Source of the DNA: Ipomoea triloba | Taxonomy: Eukaryota; Streptophyta; Magnoliopsida; Solanales; Convolvulaceae | Reading direction: 5' to 3' | DNA length: 64,000 nucleotides | NCBI RefSeq assembly: GCF_003576645.1 | Contig: NC_044930.1 | Coordinates: forward strand, 5,166,386 to 5,230,385 | Shown: one piece after another, positions 24,000-37,975 of the stretch | How the letters are laid out: each line of letters starts with the position of its first letter | Position numbering within the stretch: the stretch's first letter is position 1 | Notes under the pieces: generated by a model | Seen by the model: the letters and a program-made list of their open reading frames with translations, nothing else | Told to the model about the DNA's origin: nothing | Databases searched by the model: none | Program-made: the position numbers and the translations under genes

Positions 24000-26029
24000 G
24001 GTATGGGTATGGGTATGGAATTCTCTCTCTTCACTGTATTCCACTGGCGATTCTGTTCTTGGATTTCCGTTTGAAGTTTGAAGAGACAGTGAAAGGGGAA
24101 GAGATAAATATGGTGATAGAGACTTGCGTTCACGCCGAAGAAACAAATGAGTGTAGCCTGCTTCGTCTTTATTGGCTCCCAACTGCCAATAATAACTTTT
24201 TTTTTATTACAAGATTATAATCAATTATAGTAATATTAATACCCAATTTAGTACCAAATTAATCAATTACAGTAATATTTTTAATTTAGTTTTAAATAAC
24301 TTTTTTTTTACTTAATTACATCGTAGCCTTTGATGATTCTATCCATTTGACTCGTCTATTATGATAGTTTGGTAATTTTTTTGTATTAATATCTAATTTA
24401 GTCATTATAACGATTTTATCCAATTTAGTTCTCGACTATAATTGTTTTATCCAATTTAATCATTGTAGTTTTAACGATTTAATCTATCTATTATAATAGA
24501 TTTTCTCAATTTAATCATTATTCTAACAGTTAATAGAGGCAGATGACTTAATTAGAAAAAATTATTAAAGTCCTATATCCAATTAAGCACCAAAAAAATC
24601 ATTTATGACTAAACTGAGAAAAATCACAATAATCGATGATCAAATTGGGTATTAACTCATTTTCTTCTTGTCGCATAACAGTGCTCAATTTTATGTTAAT
24701 AGCACGCACGTTGCCTGACTCAAATAATGTTAAACCTAACAATTAAAATAAGTAAATAATTAATATAGTTTTTATATATACAGTACAAGTTAATCAATAT
24801 ATCAATATATAATATAATGATTGTTTTCAATATAATCAAAATTGAAAATAAGTATTTTCAACTTCTGATAACAAGTAATATTAATAAAGATGAGTATTGT
24901 TGTATATCATTAGAATCAAAAAATAAAAATTATGTCATAAAAATTAATGCAATTTCAATGGTAATTGATAAGTTGGTAAAAGGTAACTTATCTTTGTTAA
25001 AAATAATGTGTCTATAAACCAACTATCATGTAGTGTGATAGCATCTAGGTTACTATTTTAAATGGGTGGTTATATGTTTGAACCTCAGTATAGAACAACT
25101 CATGAAAATACAAAAAAAAAATAAAAAATCGTATAAAATTGATTAGATAATACACTTTTGCATTTAAATTTTTAAAGTAGAGAGAAATTTTGTTGAAGAT
25201 ATATATAGAAAAACAACTTGTAATAAAATGTATATTCTAATTAAAGCAATATAGTTTTCAAATTAAAAATAAAATAAAATTTGTGTTCGTTACCATGGAG
25301 AGGATTTGATTTAATTAAAGAGAAGACAAATCATTTATTTCTCGCAAATATTATAATGATTATATTGTTAGATTAGTTAAATTCACTCCATTTAGAAAAT
25401 ATGGTCACCTTTGACTAGTCATACAATTTTAAGAGAGGATCTTTCCTGTTTGATTTCCTATAATAAATTTATTGTAAATTTAAGAGTATAAGACATTTAA
25501 TAAATTGAGATAATATATAGTTTATTTACTGTACACTAGAATAGCATTTCTTGATACATCATCCTTTCATAGTTTCATTCATTACTTTATAGTGTATTGT
25601 AATAAATAATCTTGTTTGTATATTGTTTGAAAATTTCTTGAGTATTTTTCAAGAGGCCAATAGGACACCTACGCCCCAATGTCTATGTATTTTCCTTGTT
25701 TATAATTATTTATTTATCTCTGAATGTCAAAATTGTGACAGATGTACTTGGTTAAACAAAACAATCACAACCAAATAACTATTACTTACAAATTGTATTC
25801 GTTGACAGATGATGTAATAAGAGAATAAGTTATAGTTACAATGACTATATTGCAATATGAATGCAAAATAATGTAACAAGATACTAAAGAAACTTTTGTT
25901 TAGGGAGAAAAATGGGCAAATACAAGCTAAGGAAGAAAAATAGAAAAATAGAAAAATAGAGCCGGAAGGAGGTAATCGGCTTAAACGGAGCGAGCCGTAC
26001 AGTGCAGCCGCCAGCCCCAGAACAAGCAC

Positions 26030-26065
<36 letters not shown>

Positions 26066-26516
26066 ACAGCCCAGTATAGTATTTAAGCCCCTTGCGGCTT
26101 TTGCTCAGTCCCACATTCAACGCCGGCTTACAATTATAGCAAAAGATGCTTTTTTTTTTTTTTTTTTTTTCTCCTCTTTTCGATTTTTCGCTTTTTGTAA
26201 TTTAGTAGTTTAATCATCAGGGGACGGCTAACCGTGACGGCGTGACCCATGTAATCGGCGCTTGGCCCCCACCAGAGCCTAGCACTAAACTATAAATTTC
26301 ATCATTTTTTCATTAATATAATACTATTAATTAATAATTAAATACATATAATTATTACGATTATTAATACAAACCTATTAAAATGTCATGTAATACTATA
26401 GTTATTCATACTTCTTACTCTATTTTTTTTGAATGGCCATAAAAATTCGCATTCATTATTTAATGAAGATATAGACAAAGTAAACATGCCTATAATTATT
26501 CATACTTGATGTGGTA
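24000..26516. other. Intergenic, A+T-rich, no gene seen
   Basis: It contains a degenerate foldback at about 24236-24657 (arms beginning 'taatacccaatttagtacc' and ending 'gatcaaattgggtatta'), a SINE at 25019, an A33 tract (26032-26064) and a T21 tract (26150-26170). No coding region is supported. Confidence 0.55.
25019..25125 (+). mobile_element. SINE-like element (same family as 32476)
   Basis: 'aactatcatgtagtgtgatagc' (A-box-like) and 'ttatatgtttgaacctcagt' (B-box-like) are followed by an A-rich tail. The copy at 32476-32590 has the same order of words (tatgtagtgcgatggtatc ... tatagattcaaacctggtg). Confidence 0.5.
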
Positions 26517-27057
26517 AATATACTAAGGAATACAGTCAAGTGTACAGACTCGAGAATAAGCGATAATAGATCAGAGGCTCCCAAGCTAATATGAGTTAAG
26601 TGAAAATGCCAAAATCCCCACACTCCTTTAGGCATTTAATGAGCTATTTATAGGAATTAAGAGGGAACATATGCCGGGCGTTCGACACGCTCTCCACATG
26701 CCTCACATGCACTGGTGTCGTCGGCAGTTCTCCCAATAGGTACATGTCGGGGTCGATTCCTGATAAGCCCATTTACAAGGGGATCATGCAAGGTGATAAG
26801 AAGATGGGTTTTTTCATATAGTGCAATGTTGTTCGGTTGAAGATATCCAGTCCGAGGGCTAAGGTCGAGACCGAGCTGAGGTTACGCTACAAATTGATAC
26901 ATAATCCCGATCGGGAGGATACTCGTTCTAAACTCATGTCGGGTTAGACCCAAAAGGATCGATTCTGGTCGGGAAATGCTCCTTTAGGAACACTCAGTAC
27001 ATACCAAGCAGATACACAATTGTATACACGAGAGGATATTCCCTATCAATACTTCTT
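26517..27057 (+). mobile_element. Solo LTR with 5-bp target-site duplication
   Basis: 541 bp beginning TGATGTGG and ending CCTATCA (TG...CA), flanked on both sides by ATACT (26512-26516 and 27058-27062). It is G+C-richer than its surroundings. A TATA-like TATTTATAGG near 26645 supports plus-strand sense. No gag/pol sequence or second LTR is present, so it is a solo LTR left by recombination between the two LTRs. Superfamily is not assigned. Confidence 0.85.
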
Positions 27058-27062
27058 ACTCT

Positions 27063-30000
27063 ATATTTATTCCACACTAACATTTAAATGTTGCAATAGA
27101 CTAAAAAGTATGGGTCACAATTTAAAAAAAAAATATTATATTCTTTTTCCAATAAAAGCATAAATGTAATCGTTACCATATGAAGGGAGTCAAATATTCT
27201 ATCCTAAAATAATATTGAAAATATCAAGCAATAAAAATGTCAACTATTATAAATAAAAATGGACATTAACATTTTTTAATTAACTAGTGAAAGTATAAAT
27301 ATAATTATATTTAATATTTATAAAAATACGACAATTATGTTCTATCTATTTCTAAAAACATAGTATTACAATTCTATCTATAATTATTGTCATATTTTAA
27401 AATTTCACCTTTAACCCCACAGGGCTTAGCTTCATGGGTTCAAGGATCATCTTGAAAGTCTTACTCTAGCGCCAAGGTAAAGTCGATTCTCACTGAAGAC
27501 ATGGGGAGTCATTAGGAGACTTTTTTTTTTTTTTGAATACTATTGACCTTGTTACATGATAAGATGTGATGAAGACTCTTTGTGTGTACAGTGTACATGT
27601 AGAAGTGAAAATTGTGGAATGAATATGCAACTTGTGATTTACCTCATCCAGCGTCTTTGGACAAAATTAAAGACGACAAAATTAAAGCAAAATAAAAAAT
27701 GTAAGAGTAAAATTGGATTGGCAATTGAAAAAGGTGAAAGGAAAAGTTTGAGTTAGGTGGCGTATGCCATATGGAAAGCAGTGGTAGAAGAAAATTAAAG
27801 GCGTTTCGAATAAGGATTGGCAGAAGAATGCCTTTGCCAAATCTATGAATTTTTAACAAAAATCATTTGTTTTTTTTTTTTCCAACTGAAATTAATTAAT
27901 TAATTGATTAAAATCGAATGACTTACATCGCTTTCAACTTTTTTGTTTTTTAAAGATTGAAAAGTAATATATGCATGCTAAGAGGAACGACAAACAAATA
28001 CTAATTATAATAATATAAACAATTATTCTTTATAATTAAAGAAGGAACGTGCTATGTTTTTTTGAGTAATGATATTTGATAAAATTGACGATGTATAGAT
28101 ATCAATAATTTAATGAGATTTTGGAGTCTATAGAGGAACAATTTATATATCAAAGAGAAGTAAATATTTATATGAGGTTGCTTTGTATTTTTATAAATGG
28201 TATAATTAAAATTATTAACACTATTAAAATGAATTGTTAATTTTTCTGACATGACATTAATGTCATCACAATCACGTCACACATGATATGATGTGTTAAA
28301 GAAAAATCAAATAAGAATATTGAGAGAAAGTAGAAAGCTAAGGAAACTTAAAGCTCTAATGATTGTTAAAGCCATGATAATCCTTAGCATGTATATGATA
28401 TAGTATGAATAGAGCTGAGCTTTGTTACGTTCCACTCTTATCGAAATGCTTATTAGTAATAGTAGTAGGATATACAATATTATTATATTAAGACATTTTA
28501 TGATCTTTTCCATATATTCCCTCTTTGTATACAGGAGAAATAATCTTTATACAATTTTTTAAAACTCGATTATATATAGGTCACGATAAACTCTAAATTT
28601 TATTTGGTTCAGATACATATATATTTTGGCTAATTGCTAAATCAATTAGCATATTAGGATAGCTTCACTTCACTTTACCTATTTTGTTTTAACATATAAA
28701 GACCATATTGCCTTTGTGATTAAACAAAATAAAGTGAATTAAAAGTTTTTGGTGAGATTTGGCTGATAATTTGGCCGGACTGATTAAAGTTGATAAAATT
28801 TGAATAGTTAAGATACTAAAAAATTGATAATTTTAAAAGTTGTGGACTGCATTTAACAACATCCCAATAATCATATAACCAAAACTGAAATTTTCTCTAT
28901 AAATTAATTTTAGTTCCAAAATAATTTTTAACTATACTATTTTTAAGTTGGTTGGGAATATGTTAGTGACTTAGTGGGGCTTGGATTGGAAAGCATGTGA
29001 AGAGAAGGAAGCACTCTTGGCATCATTTTTATGTTTCTCAATCAAACAGAAGCTAAGGTGAGTGGTTTGACCATCACCTATGCAAATTAAAGTTAGTTCA
29101 GCATAATAAAGACAAATACTCTTTTTTGACAACTGTTTAGTGCATTTGTAACAAAAAAAAAAAAAAAAAACTTAAAATTAAAATTATTCACACTATATTC
29201 TAATCAAATTAATCTCATCGTGAAATTTTTGTGTTGAGTCCGTCATTGTACACTATATTACTGTGTCAGTATAGAGTAAAAAATAATGTAAGTGTAATCA
29301 TGTTCAAATAATTATTTTAATCATAAGATGTTAGTTCGAGTGGAAAGGTTTGAGTGAACTTCTAATGAGGCTGATCGCGCTTCATATAGATTCTGGATTA
29401 GTTCTATCTCGTAGAATACATATATTAGTGTCGCGGGTAGTAGAATACAGATATTAGTGTCGCGCGTTAAAAACAATAATTATATTCTAGTAGACGCATA
29501 TATTGCTTATTGCAAGCAAATTATGATGGCAATGATCCCGGCAAAGAATGGTGGTGGGAGTGGCCGCCGTAGCATCCATGCGTGGTGGTGGTGGGGGAAT
29601 TTTTTTTTTTTTTTTTACTTTTATCTTTTTTTTTTAATACTTACTTTGGGGGTTAAGAATAGAAAAAACATTTGTTTAATAAACAAAGGAAATGTGTTAC
29701 ACAAAACATTACAGGAACCCCCAACTTGCCCCGTTCAAACGGGTATCTGTCGGCCGTCTTGACCCAAAATTCCACCATTTCATACTTTGCACCCCACTTT
29801 AATTTTCATCATTTTGCTACTCTCAAACCTTTTAAAAAATAGTAATCTATAAATTTTTTAAATTAAAAATAGAGCTTCTATATTTTAATAACATAATTAA
29901 TAACTAAATAATATGTCTCCATTACAAATTATAGATTTAAATTCATAGGTTGGGTCGAGTTAATTAAAATTTTAAAAGCAGATAATATAGTTAAACATAA

Positions 30001-32475
30001 TCATCACAAGACCACAAATAGTTTGCATCAATGATATTTCTGTAAATAACTATATCATTCTGTTTAAAAAATGCATTACCTCTTTTTAATTAACGTTTTT
30101 TGAGTGTACTCAGAGTTTTCACTGCCGAACATCTTTTGGATGAGACAGCTATCTAACCTGGAAATTTAAGGCTGTTCCATATTCAAAGCCAAAGATTGAA
30201 ACATTGACATTCGATCAAAGATGGATGAGTCCATTCCATTTAACTACACTCCCAAGTTATTGAATACTAATGATACAAGACATGAAAACTTGATTTTTTT
30301 TTATTACTTCGTACAATGTTGTTGAAATATGATTTTTAAAAAAGAAAATTGTAAATAATAGTAAAGCATTTGAGCATTGTACGGGGTAGTTGACAACAAC
30401 TAGAATGAAATTTCCAATCACAGTCAAGAAATAAATAGTTTCTTAAATTTTTTATTAAAAAGGGGGGAAATGTTGGTGGTGATTTGTCATGAAATTCATG
30501 ATTAGAAGTGAGTAGAGGACTTAGCAAAGTGATGTCATGATGGGGTGTATAGTGTATACCAATAATGAGATGGCATTAGAGGCTTTTTATTTATTTATTT
30601 TGTCAACCCATGCCAATTTTCACTTTCCTTAAAGTTATAAAAATTAAATTTATTTGCAGAAAACAAAAATAAAAACATTAAACTTATTGTTAGTGGAAGA
30701 AACAATGATTAAGGATAGGATATTAGAGCACGAGGCCTGAGAAATTCGGGAATCTGTTCCATCGTTGCCCTTCACATGGGTCCCGCTTTTACCGCTTCCA
30801 ATTCAATCTCTTTGTATATTATTGTCTGTTTATTTGGTGTTCTGTTCTTTGTTTTCTATTTTTTACATTTTTAATTTTCATTTTTTTCTGTTTATAATTT
30901 TTTTTTTATTAATACTCTTTTTTAATTTAATTTTTAGACTAACATTACAAGTTAACATAAATCTAATTTTGAGTATTTTTAAATCTTATATTTATAATAT
31001 TTTGTGGACATATTTAGTTTAAATGGAATACATATAAACTTTTTTTTTTTTTTTTTTACTTTTGAATCTATTATATACAAGATTTTAACATTTGTTATCT
31101 GAATTAAATTTATATTTAATATAGCATAATTAAAAATGTTCAAACAAATAACCTATTGAGTTCACCTATAATTTTTTTTTTTTTTTGAGTACGAGTTCAC
31201 CTATAATTTAGTTTCTATAAAATGAATATTTTTCGACCTAATGGTATATGATCGCACGATCATATGTACAAGAATGTCTATCTAGCTACGTTCATTCAAA
31301 TAAAACAATTTTTTGAATAACTGACCAAACTAACAACTAAATTGATAAAAAGAATTTGATTTTTATCGATTATTTGTTGAATGTTGTTTAAAAACTTTCT
31401 TATTTGTATTTTTTATAAATATTTTAAGAGTATCTTTATAATTGATGATAATATTAAATAAAATAATAACAAAATTAATTAATTATTATAATAAAATAGT
31501 TAAAATTTGAAATATTCATGATTCAGTACAAGATAATATCTGATCTATACTTTCTTAAACATTTTCAACCGAAAAAATCTAATTATTCACCACTATAGTT
31601 CTATGACCATCCATTTGAAATGATAATCAAAATGTCATCACACTACATAATTAATATCTAACCCATTAGATAACCTTAAAAAAAAAAAAAGTGAAACCAC
31701 TCGTATTAAGTTAAAGTATTATTGTAATGTCTTATCTTAATTATGAAATTGCCTTTTCTCTTATTAGTTTTTCCTTTTGTGTCCTATCACTCACAAGGTC
31801 AATTTCACTTTCACTATATAACATTAATTTTAATTATATGAATTTTTCTATGTATTGATAATATTAATCATATGAATTTTTCTATTTGTTGATAATATGA
31901 AATACAATTAAGTAATTTTATTTTTCAAAATACTATTAACACTTATATCAACTACTAGTTTTTTTTATGCGCGATGCACAAAAAAATATGTGCCCAATAT
32001 TAGTATTTTGTATTAAAATTTTAAATTTATTTATATTTTAATATAGTATAATAATAATAATAATAATAATAATGTAAAATATTTTTATAAATTGGATATT
32101 TATATTTTAAAAAATAACTAACATATAACTCTAATATTTAATGTGTATATATTATTATTATTATTATTGAAGAAGAAGATAAGAAAATATATGGTGGATG
32201 CATGTGCATAGTAACAATAGTGGAAAAGATAACGGAAGTTATAACGGTAGGGGTATATTTGTCCAAAATATTATGTAGTACAACTTTTATAACATAACGT
32301 ACAAAAAAACTTAACGGAAAAAACGGACATAAACGAGGGGTATAACCTTCATTCACATTTATTATGTTTTTAGATTACTGGATAAGCTAAATATATTGTT
32401 TTTGTTGTACTCGGTATAGAAAAAATAGTCAAACAACACTATTTTTTTTTTTGAAATAGTAAAATGGGTTATATA
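27063..32475. other. Intergenic, strongly A+T-rich, no gene seen
   Basis: Several short open frames occur (for example 27556-27756, 29457-29762, 30765-31022), but all are low-complexity or lack any domain. There is a small G-rich patch at 29540-29600. Simple repeats include (TAA)n at 32047-32073 and (ATT)n near 32150-32168. I see no RNA gene. Confidence 0.55.
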
Positions 32476-32595
32476 TTAACTATGTAGTGCGATGGTATCC
32501 TGATTACCCTTCCAAATGAATAGTTATAGATTCAAACCTGGTGGTGTGAGCTTAGGTTCTAATAGATCATTCCGTAAAATTTGAAACATTGTGGT
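32476..32595 (+). mobile_element. SINE-like element
   Basis: Paired A-box-like and B-box-like words as in the element at 25019, about 75% similar by eye over about 90 bases. Confidence 0.5.
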
Positions 32596-33207
32596 TACAA
32601 AAACATTAACCTAATCAATAATAATGATATATTTTACATATCTTGTACTTGTAACTAATAAACTGAGAATTCTCAATTCATGCACCCAAGTGTGTGGTCC
32701 TAACAAAACATGATTTTATGTTTTCTCCCCTTCTCTATAGGTATTCTTTGGATGCTAGCTAGCTAGGTTGAAAGGGAAATGTAGAAAGGGAATTATGGGT
32801 TCTTTCATATGGGGCTAAGGCTAAGCCAGCTTTTATTCATCATCAACGTGCAACAACTTAATTAAAATAAAGAATCTTAGGTGGCCTGGGATGGAGTAGG
32901 GGGAACCCTAGAAGGAGTAGGGGCCAAAAAGTCACTCCAAACACACAAATTGTCTTTCCAAGTTTTGCCTTAGTGCATGCTGCTTAATTGGCTATACAAA
33001 GTGTGTACTTCATAGTATATTTATAGCTATACATACAAGTCCTCTCCCTTTCCAATATGGTATCTATCTCTTGCATGCCATAGCTTTTTCATCACTTTCA
33101 AAATGGGAGCTAGGTTGCTTTGGAGGTAACCTAGCTCCTAATATAAAGCATCACAAAGGTTAAAAGGAAATATTATATATAAGAACTACACTTAGAATTA
33201 GTGACAA

Positions 33208-33210
33208 ATA

Positions 33211-33263
<53 letters not shown>
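33208..33263. repeat. (TA)n microsatellite
   Basis: About 25 uninterrupted TA units. Confidence 0.9.
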
Positions 33264-33265
<2 letters not shown>

Positions 33266-33549
33266 TTTATTAGAAAATATTATAATATATGCACTGTGAT
33301 AATACATGTGTTACGTAAAATTATATATGAAAAGATATAACTAATAAAGTGAAAAATGCTATTTCAGGTGGAACGTTTGAGATGATAGTTTAAAAATATA
33401 ATGTAGTTTTAGTTTCTGAATTATAACGGAATAGTGATTTTAGTTCCTAATTAATCATTTAATGTGAACATGAGTAGTCTCTAAATTTTTATTCACACTA
33501 TGTTTTTGGTTGTCTCGCACTACAAGAAAACACTAAAACACTTATAAAC

Positions 33550-33574
33550 AATAAATAAATAAATAAATAAATAA

Positions 33575-33627
<53 letters not shown>
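33550..33627. repeat. (AAAT)n-(TA)n compound microsatellite
   Basis: About seven AAAT units run directly into about 23 TA units. Confidence 0.9.
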
Positions 33628-33628
<1 letters not shown>

Positions 33629-33884
33629 CGGGGTTAATTTGATTTTTTGTGTGGTGTCATGTTGGGTGCTATTTTAGTTTATAGGTTATGGCTAAAATAT
33701 TATTGCTTCAATTTTTTCAGCTTAAGAAGACTAATACCGCAACTTGGTTAGAATTTTAGTGACTATTTATATTCACTTTGGATAACTAGAAATTAAAATT
33801 TCTATTTAACTCCTTTCAAAAAAAATTTCTATTTAACTATGACATAAAGATGAAAATAACACGTTTTTTAATCTTATAAATTTA

Positions 33885-33985
33885 TTATTTTTTTTAGTAC
33901 TACTAACTATGTTACAATGTAGTACTTGAAACCCATAACCTAGAGCCACTTTGTGCCTCTAGATAGACCATAAGGTCATTGACTT
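33885..33985 (-). mobile_element. SINE-like element (family of 62895)
   Basis: The minus strand reads 'gtcaatgaccttatggtctatctagagg' then 'tatgggtttcaagtactac' and ends near an A-rich run. It has the same order as the SINE at 62895-63006 (ccttgtggtccagtgg ... gggtttgagcctc ... agtagtattcaaaa). Confidence 0.55.
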
Positions 33986-36880
33986 ATAAAATTAGTGTTA
34001 TAACTTCCTTTTTCAGTTAACTTGTGAGGTCATGCAAGTATGCTTATAAAAAGAATCATCACAATTTTATTTTTTTATACTTTTTGATCTTTACATTTAC
34101 TATATCTCCACCACTATAAAATTAATATTTGTAACAGAATTTAAATCTTAATCAGGATAAACTTTGGCATTAAACGCATTCTTTACGAAATTCATAATTT
34201 TATTTGATTTTGTAGATCTGGTGAATATAGATATAATAATACTTTTGATTAGTCCAATTCTAATCCGAATTGAATAATTGTATTGGATGATTCGGATAGA
34301 GAGAAATGGTTTGGACCCATGAAACCGACCCGAAATGGGGTCCGAACATTATTTTGTACCAAACATCGAAACGGGTCCCCACTCTCCGGCATTCATACCA
34401 TCAAGCATTAAATGGTTAAATACCAAGTTGTCTCAACATTATTTTCAGTTCAAGGCATATATCCTCCTTTAACGCCATGAAAACGAAATCTGGATATATC
34501 ATATATATATATATGGATGGCTCTTCATTCCTACTTCCTAGCGCAGTACTGTGCAGTGGTACCAAAATTCCATCTTTATTTATACCTACACAAAACTTCA
34601 ATTCTTGATGATTGATCTTTGGATAATATTAATTGCATTTTTTTTTTATTTCAATTTTGGTTTCCTATGATTATGCATTTGATTAAAAAAGTAATACTTG
34701 TACATCAAAATGTTAAAATATTACATTTGCCCTAAAAAAATTGTTATCCGATTCCTTATAAGTAAGAAACACTTTATTTCTAATTAGTAGTACATTTGCT
34801 AGTATAAGTATTATATTTGCATATTGACTCGATTAAACCCGACCCATATCATGATAAAGATCCGTGAGACGGTCTCACACAAGTGTGACCCTATATATAG
34901 AGTCCTTTTATTATTATTATTATCATTATTATTATTAGAATATAAGTGACTACATTAGGTAACTTAGGTTGCTAGCAGCTAAATAGTAAAAAAATTATGT
35001 TAGATCATTCATTGTTTTTTGTTAAGTTATATACTATTTTGTTGAATATTCATTGGTTTTCAACCCCTCAACAAAAATTCTGGCTCTCCACCGTATGCAC
35101 CAATTACAATCATGAATTTTATTCTTTTTTTTTTTTATTGTTAAACATTTAGTTGATATGATACATATCATTCAATTGAGCACTAGAGTAGATAAAGAAT
35201 CCTAAGTTTAAATTTCTATGATATTCAACAAATAAAAAAAAAACTAGTTTAATTTGACACACATAAAAGTGAATATAAAAACACAAGATAATAATAATAA
35301 CTTAATAAGTTTAGGTTTCGCATCTAAATATTTACTCTGTTTTTTTTTCTTCTTCTTTTTTTTTTTTTGAGTAAGGAGGAAAATCCACCTTCACTATCCG
35401 AGAGTGTGCATTGGGTAATCTTATCCGAGAGTATGCATTGAGTAATCTTCTCTTTGACCATAGCCGGCAAAAAACCAGAAGAAGGTATACCAGTCTAGAC
35501 TGCATATAGTTGACATACTCAAACCAAGAAGCTAACTAATAAAAACCACTCCCATTATGAATCGAACTTGAAACCTTGTATAATTACCAAGGTGATCAAG
35601 CGCTTGTCCAGCTTTAATTGGCTGGAGTTACTCCTACTAAATTTTAGAATATGTGATTTTGACATGCTATTAAAGTTTGACTCATCTTCTTATCAATAAT
35701 TTAGAGGAATAATGGAACAATATCCTTTTTACTACAGTAGGTAGTAACTTTTTGTGAGCTTTCATTTCATGTCACATAATATAATTTATGAGGTGAGGAT
35801 AATTAAGTGAAGAGAGAGAGGGTTGAAGAAGCAATTCAAAGTGTGTGTTAAGTGTCATTTCCTTTAGCTTTTACTTCTCAGTCTTTGGAATCTTTTTGGA
35901 TTGGTGGGGGAAACTACAAGGGAGAATAGGACATCATTCATATCCCTATTCCCTAAAGCATCACCTACCCACACACATTTGTGGTGTTTATCCATCCTAA
36001 ATCGACCAAAACTATGGTAATTAACATGTTGCTTGATTGCTTAAACTTAATGAATTCCTTTTCATAGAGGATAAAAACAAACAATTAAAGGAATAAACAT
36101 GCAGGATATGATGATAGATTCTCGTTATATTATCTAATGGCGGCGGCATTATTTCTCTCTCTTCCTAATGTATATTAGTCAGATGATTCTTCAATGATTG
36201 ATAGATTTTTTTTTTTTTAATTTTGAAACGATAAATCATAAATACAATACAATATTCACTGAAGAATAAGACAAAGTTCAGTTTTCATATGTTCCCCCGA
36301 AATGAATTGAATCTATTATGTACTCCTAATTATTTATGATGCACATAAATTCTTAAGAGTGAACGTTTTCGCGTTTTGTAAACGTTTTTTCTTTAAAAAC
36401 TTACAGAACTCTACAAAATGTTTAACTGTCATTTTCTTAATTTATTTCATAAAAAAAAAATTAGTAAACAAGTTAACTCCGCCTTGTGACCATAGTCAGT
36501 AGGCCAATAGCTTGATCAATTTGGTTGTGTTACCATACTATCTAATTTCTTAATAAGAATTCTGCTATATTTGTTTTAATTACAATATAATTTCACATGT
36601 CTTTTAACTAATTTGTAGTGTGGTAGCTAGAATTCATAAATAAACAATAAATTAAACAAAAATAGTTTTGAAAATGGTTACAATTCATATAGTAATAGTT
36701 AAGTTTTAATGTAAATAGTATTTTCTCAAAATAAATTAGCAGTCCACCTTGCTTTGAGGTTTGTGCATGGTGATGATGAAAACTTATACAACAATATACG
36801 TGTTACAATGATAATAATAATATATTCATAATGTGATAAACCATTTAATAATTGAGAGAGACTCTTGCTCTCGTCATAAG
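33986..36880. other. Intergenic, no gene seen
   Basis: A+T-rich DNA with a SINE-like element at 35365-35610 and T-rich tracts. The motif 'gtgagacggtctcac' at 34865 is a common plant repeat word. No coding region is supported. Confidence 0.5.
35365..35610 (-). mobile_element. SINE-like element with a duplicated internal word
   Basis: On the minus strand an A-box/B-box-like head (ttgatcaccttggtaattatac, ggtttcaagttcgattca) is followed by a body. The word 'ttatccgagagtxtgcattgxgtaatc' occurs twice in tandem (about 35393-35450). Related to 8320-8475. Confidence 0.5.
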
Positions 36881-36979
36881 TTATCTAATGCTGTAAAAAT
36901 ACAAGTAAAAATAAAAAGTTAAAGTAGGGATAGTTTGTTGTTGGGATTAAAAAAAAAAAAAAAAAAGGATGTAATGTGA

Positions 36980-37100
36980 AAAGGTAAATGAAGTCCGGCA
37001 GCAACGGATCAAGTGCTCCGAAAGCGCGGACGGCGGCGACGCCACCGATTGTGTCGGCACGGTGAAATTCACACTCACGCAAAACCACGCCGACAGAAGC
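36980..37100. other. Small G+C-rich islet, unidentified
   Basis: About 110 bases of balanced composition in A+T-rich DNA. An ATG at 36988 opens only 26 codons (MKSGSNGSSAPKARTAATPP...). The minus strand is open over 36885-37088 but its second half is poly-Phe low complexity. It could be a gene remnant or a promoter-proximal CpG patch. I do not recognise it. Confidence 0.25.
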
Positions 37101-37689
37101 TGTTTAGAATTTCGCCCATTCTAAGCAACCCATTTTTCAATTTGCAAATTGCAATCTTTCTTGGTAATCCTAAATAACCCTTTTACTTCGTCAATTCCAA
37201 GGTAAAATCATACGGAGTACTAAATAAATTACCTTTGACCTTAGCTTGTCTCTCAATTTCCGCTTGCCATTTTATATTAACAAAAATATATATATATAAT
37301 CCTCCTCATGTAGTCAAAGTGATCTAACTGCATGCATATCATCGTCATCACCCCCATGTTATTCATTTATTACTTCAACACTTCTGGGGATTTGCAATGT
37401 AACAGTTTCATGTTACATGCACCAGTTGAAGCCACCCCATGCTCAACTACTCATTATTTTACACCAATCTGAATTCTCACTTAAATCTTCAAACAAATTT
37501 GACCACCATTTGAGTTGTCACTTACCCTTATCTTGTTAACTCAGTAACAAATCTATCAATTAAATTCAGGTAAATCTTTCCAAGATCTATTAGATATGTG
37601 ATATCCAAGATAAACATGCACTTACCACTAGGTCAGTGTCAACAATCCCTACTAATACCTACTCTAATACTCATTGTTAGATCAAGTCC

Positions 37690-37975
37690 TCACTATTATT
37701 GTGTCAAAAATTATAGTTTTAGAAATAAAAGCACAACGTTATTTCTTTATAATTGCATAACAATCAACGTTACATTTCTATTAGGACCAAGAGCTTACTA
37801 CCACGCCAAAAACTATAGCTTACAGCGAGTGTGCACCTTTATTTCCTTATATACGATCACATTTTTTAGATGCAAGGTGCTGGACTTGGCCCTTTAGGTC
37901 TCTGTCCAGCAATCTCATACCCACCAATTGCTGAGTTTGGTCTTTCACGGGCCTCCGCCAAACAATTTCAATGAT
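37690..37975. repeat. Dispersed repeat fragment
   Basis: It shares 'tttatttccttatat', 'ggacttggccctttagg' and 'ccagcaatct' with LAX intron 2 (22560-22790). It probably derives from the same non-coding retroelement. Confidence 0.45.

Noticed and set aside
23894..24220. 108-residue plus-strand frame upstream of LAX
   Set aside because: It crosses the GA microsatellite and LAX promoter region and shows no domain.
26070..26172. 'gtcccacattc' near 26108 resembles the plant U-snRNA upstream element, close to poly(A) and poly(T) tracts
   Set aside because: No TATA at the proper spacing and no recognisable snRNA or snoRNA sequence follows on either strand.
30765..31022. Hydrophobic 85-residue frame resembling a membrane protein
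   Set aside because: It is translated poly-T/A-rich low-complexity DNA with no start context or homologue.
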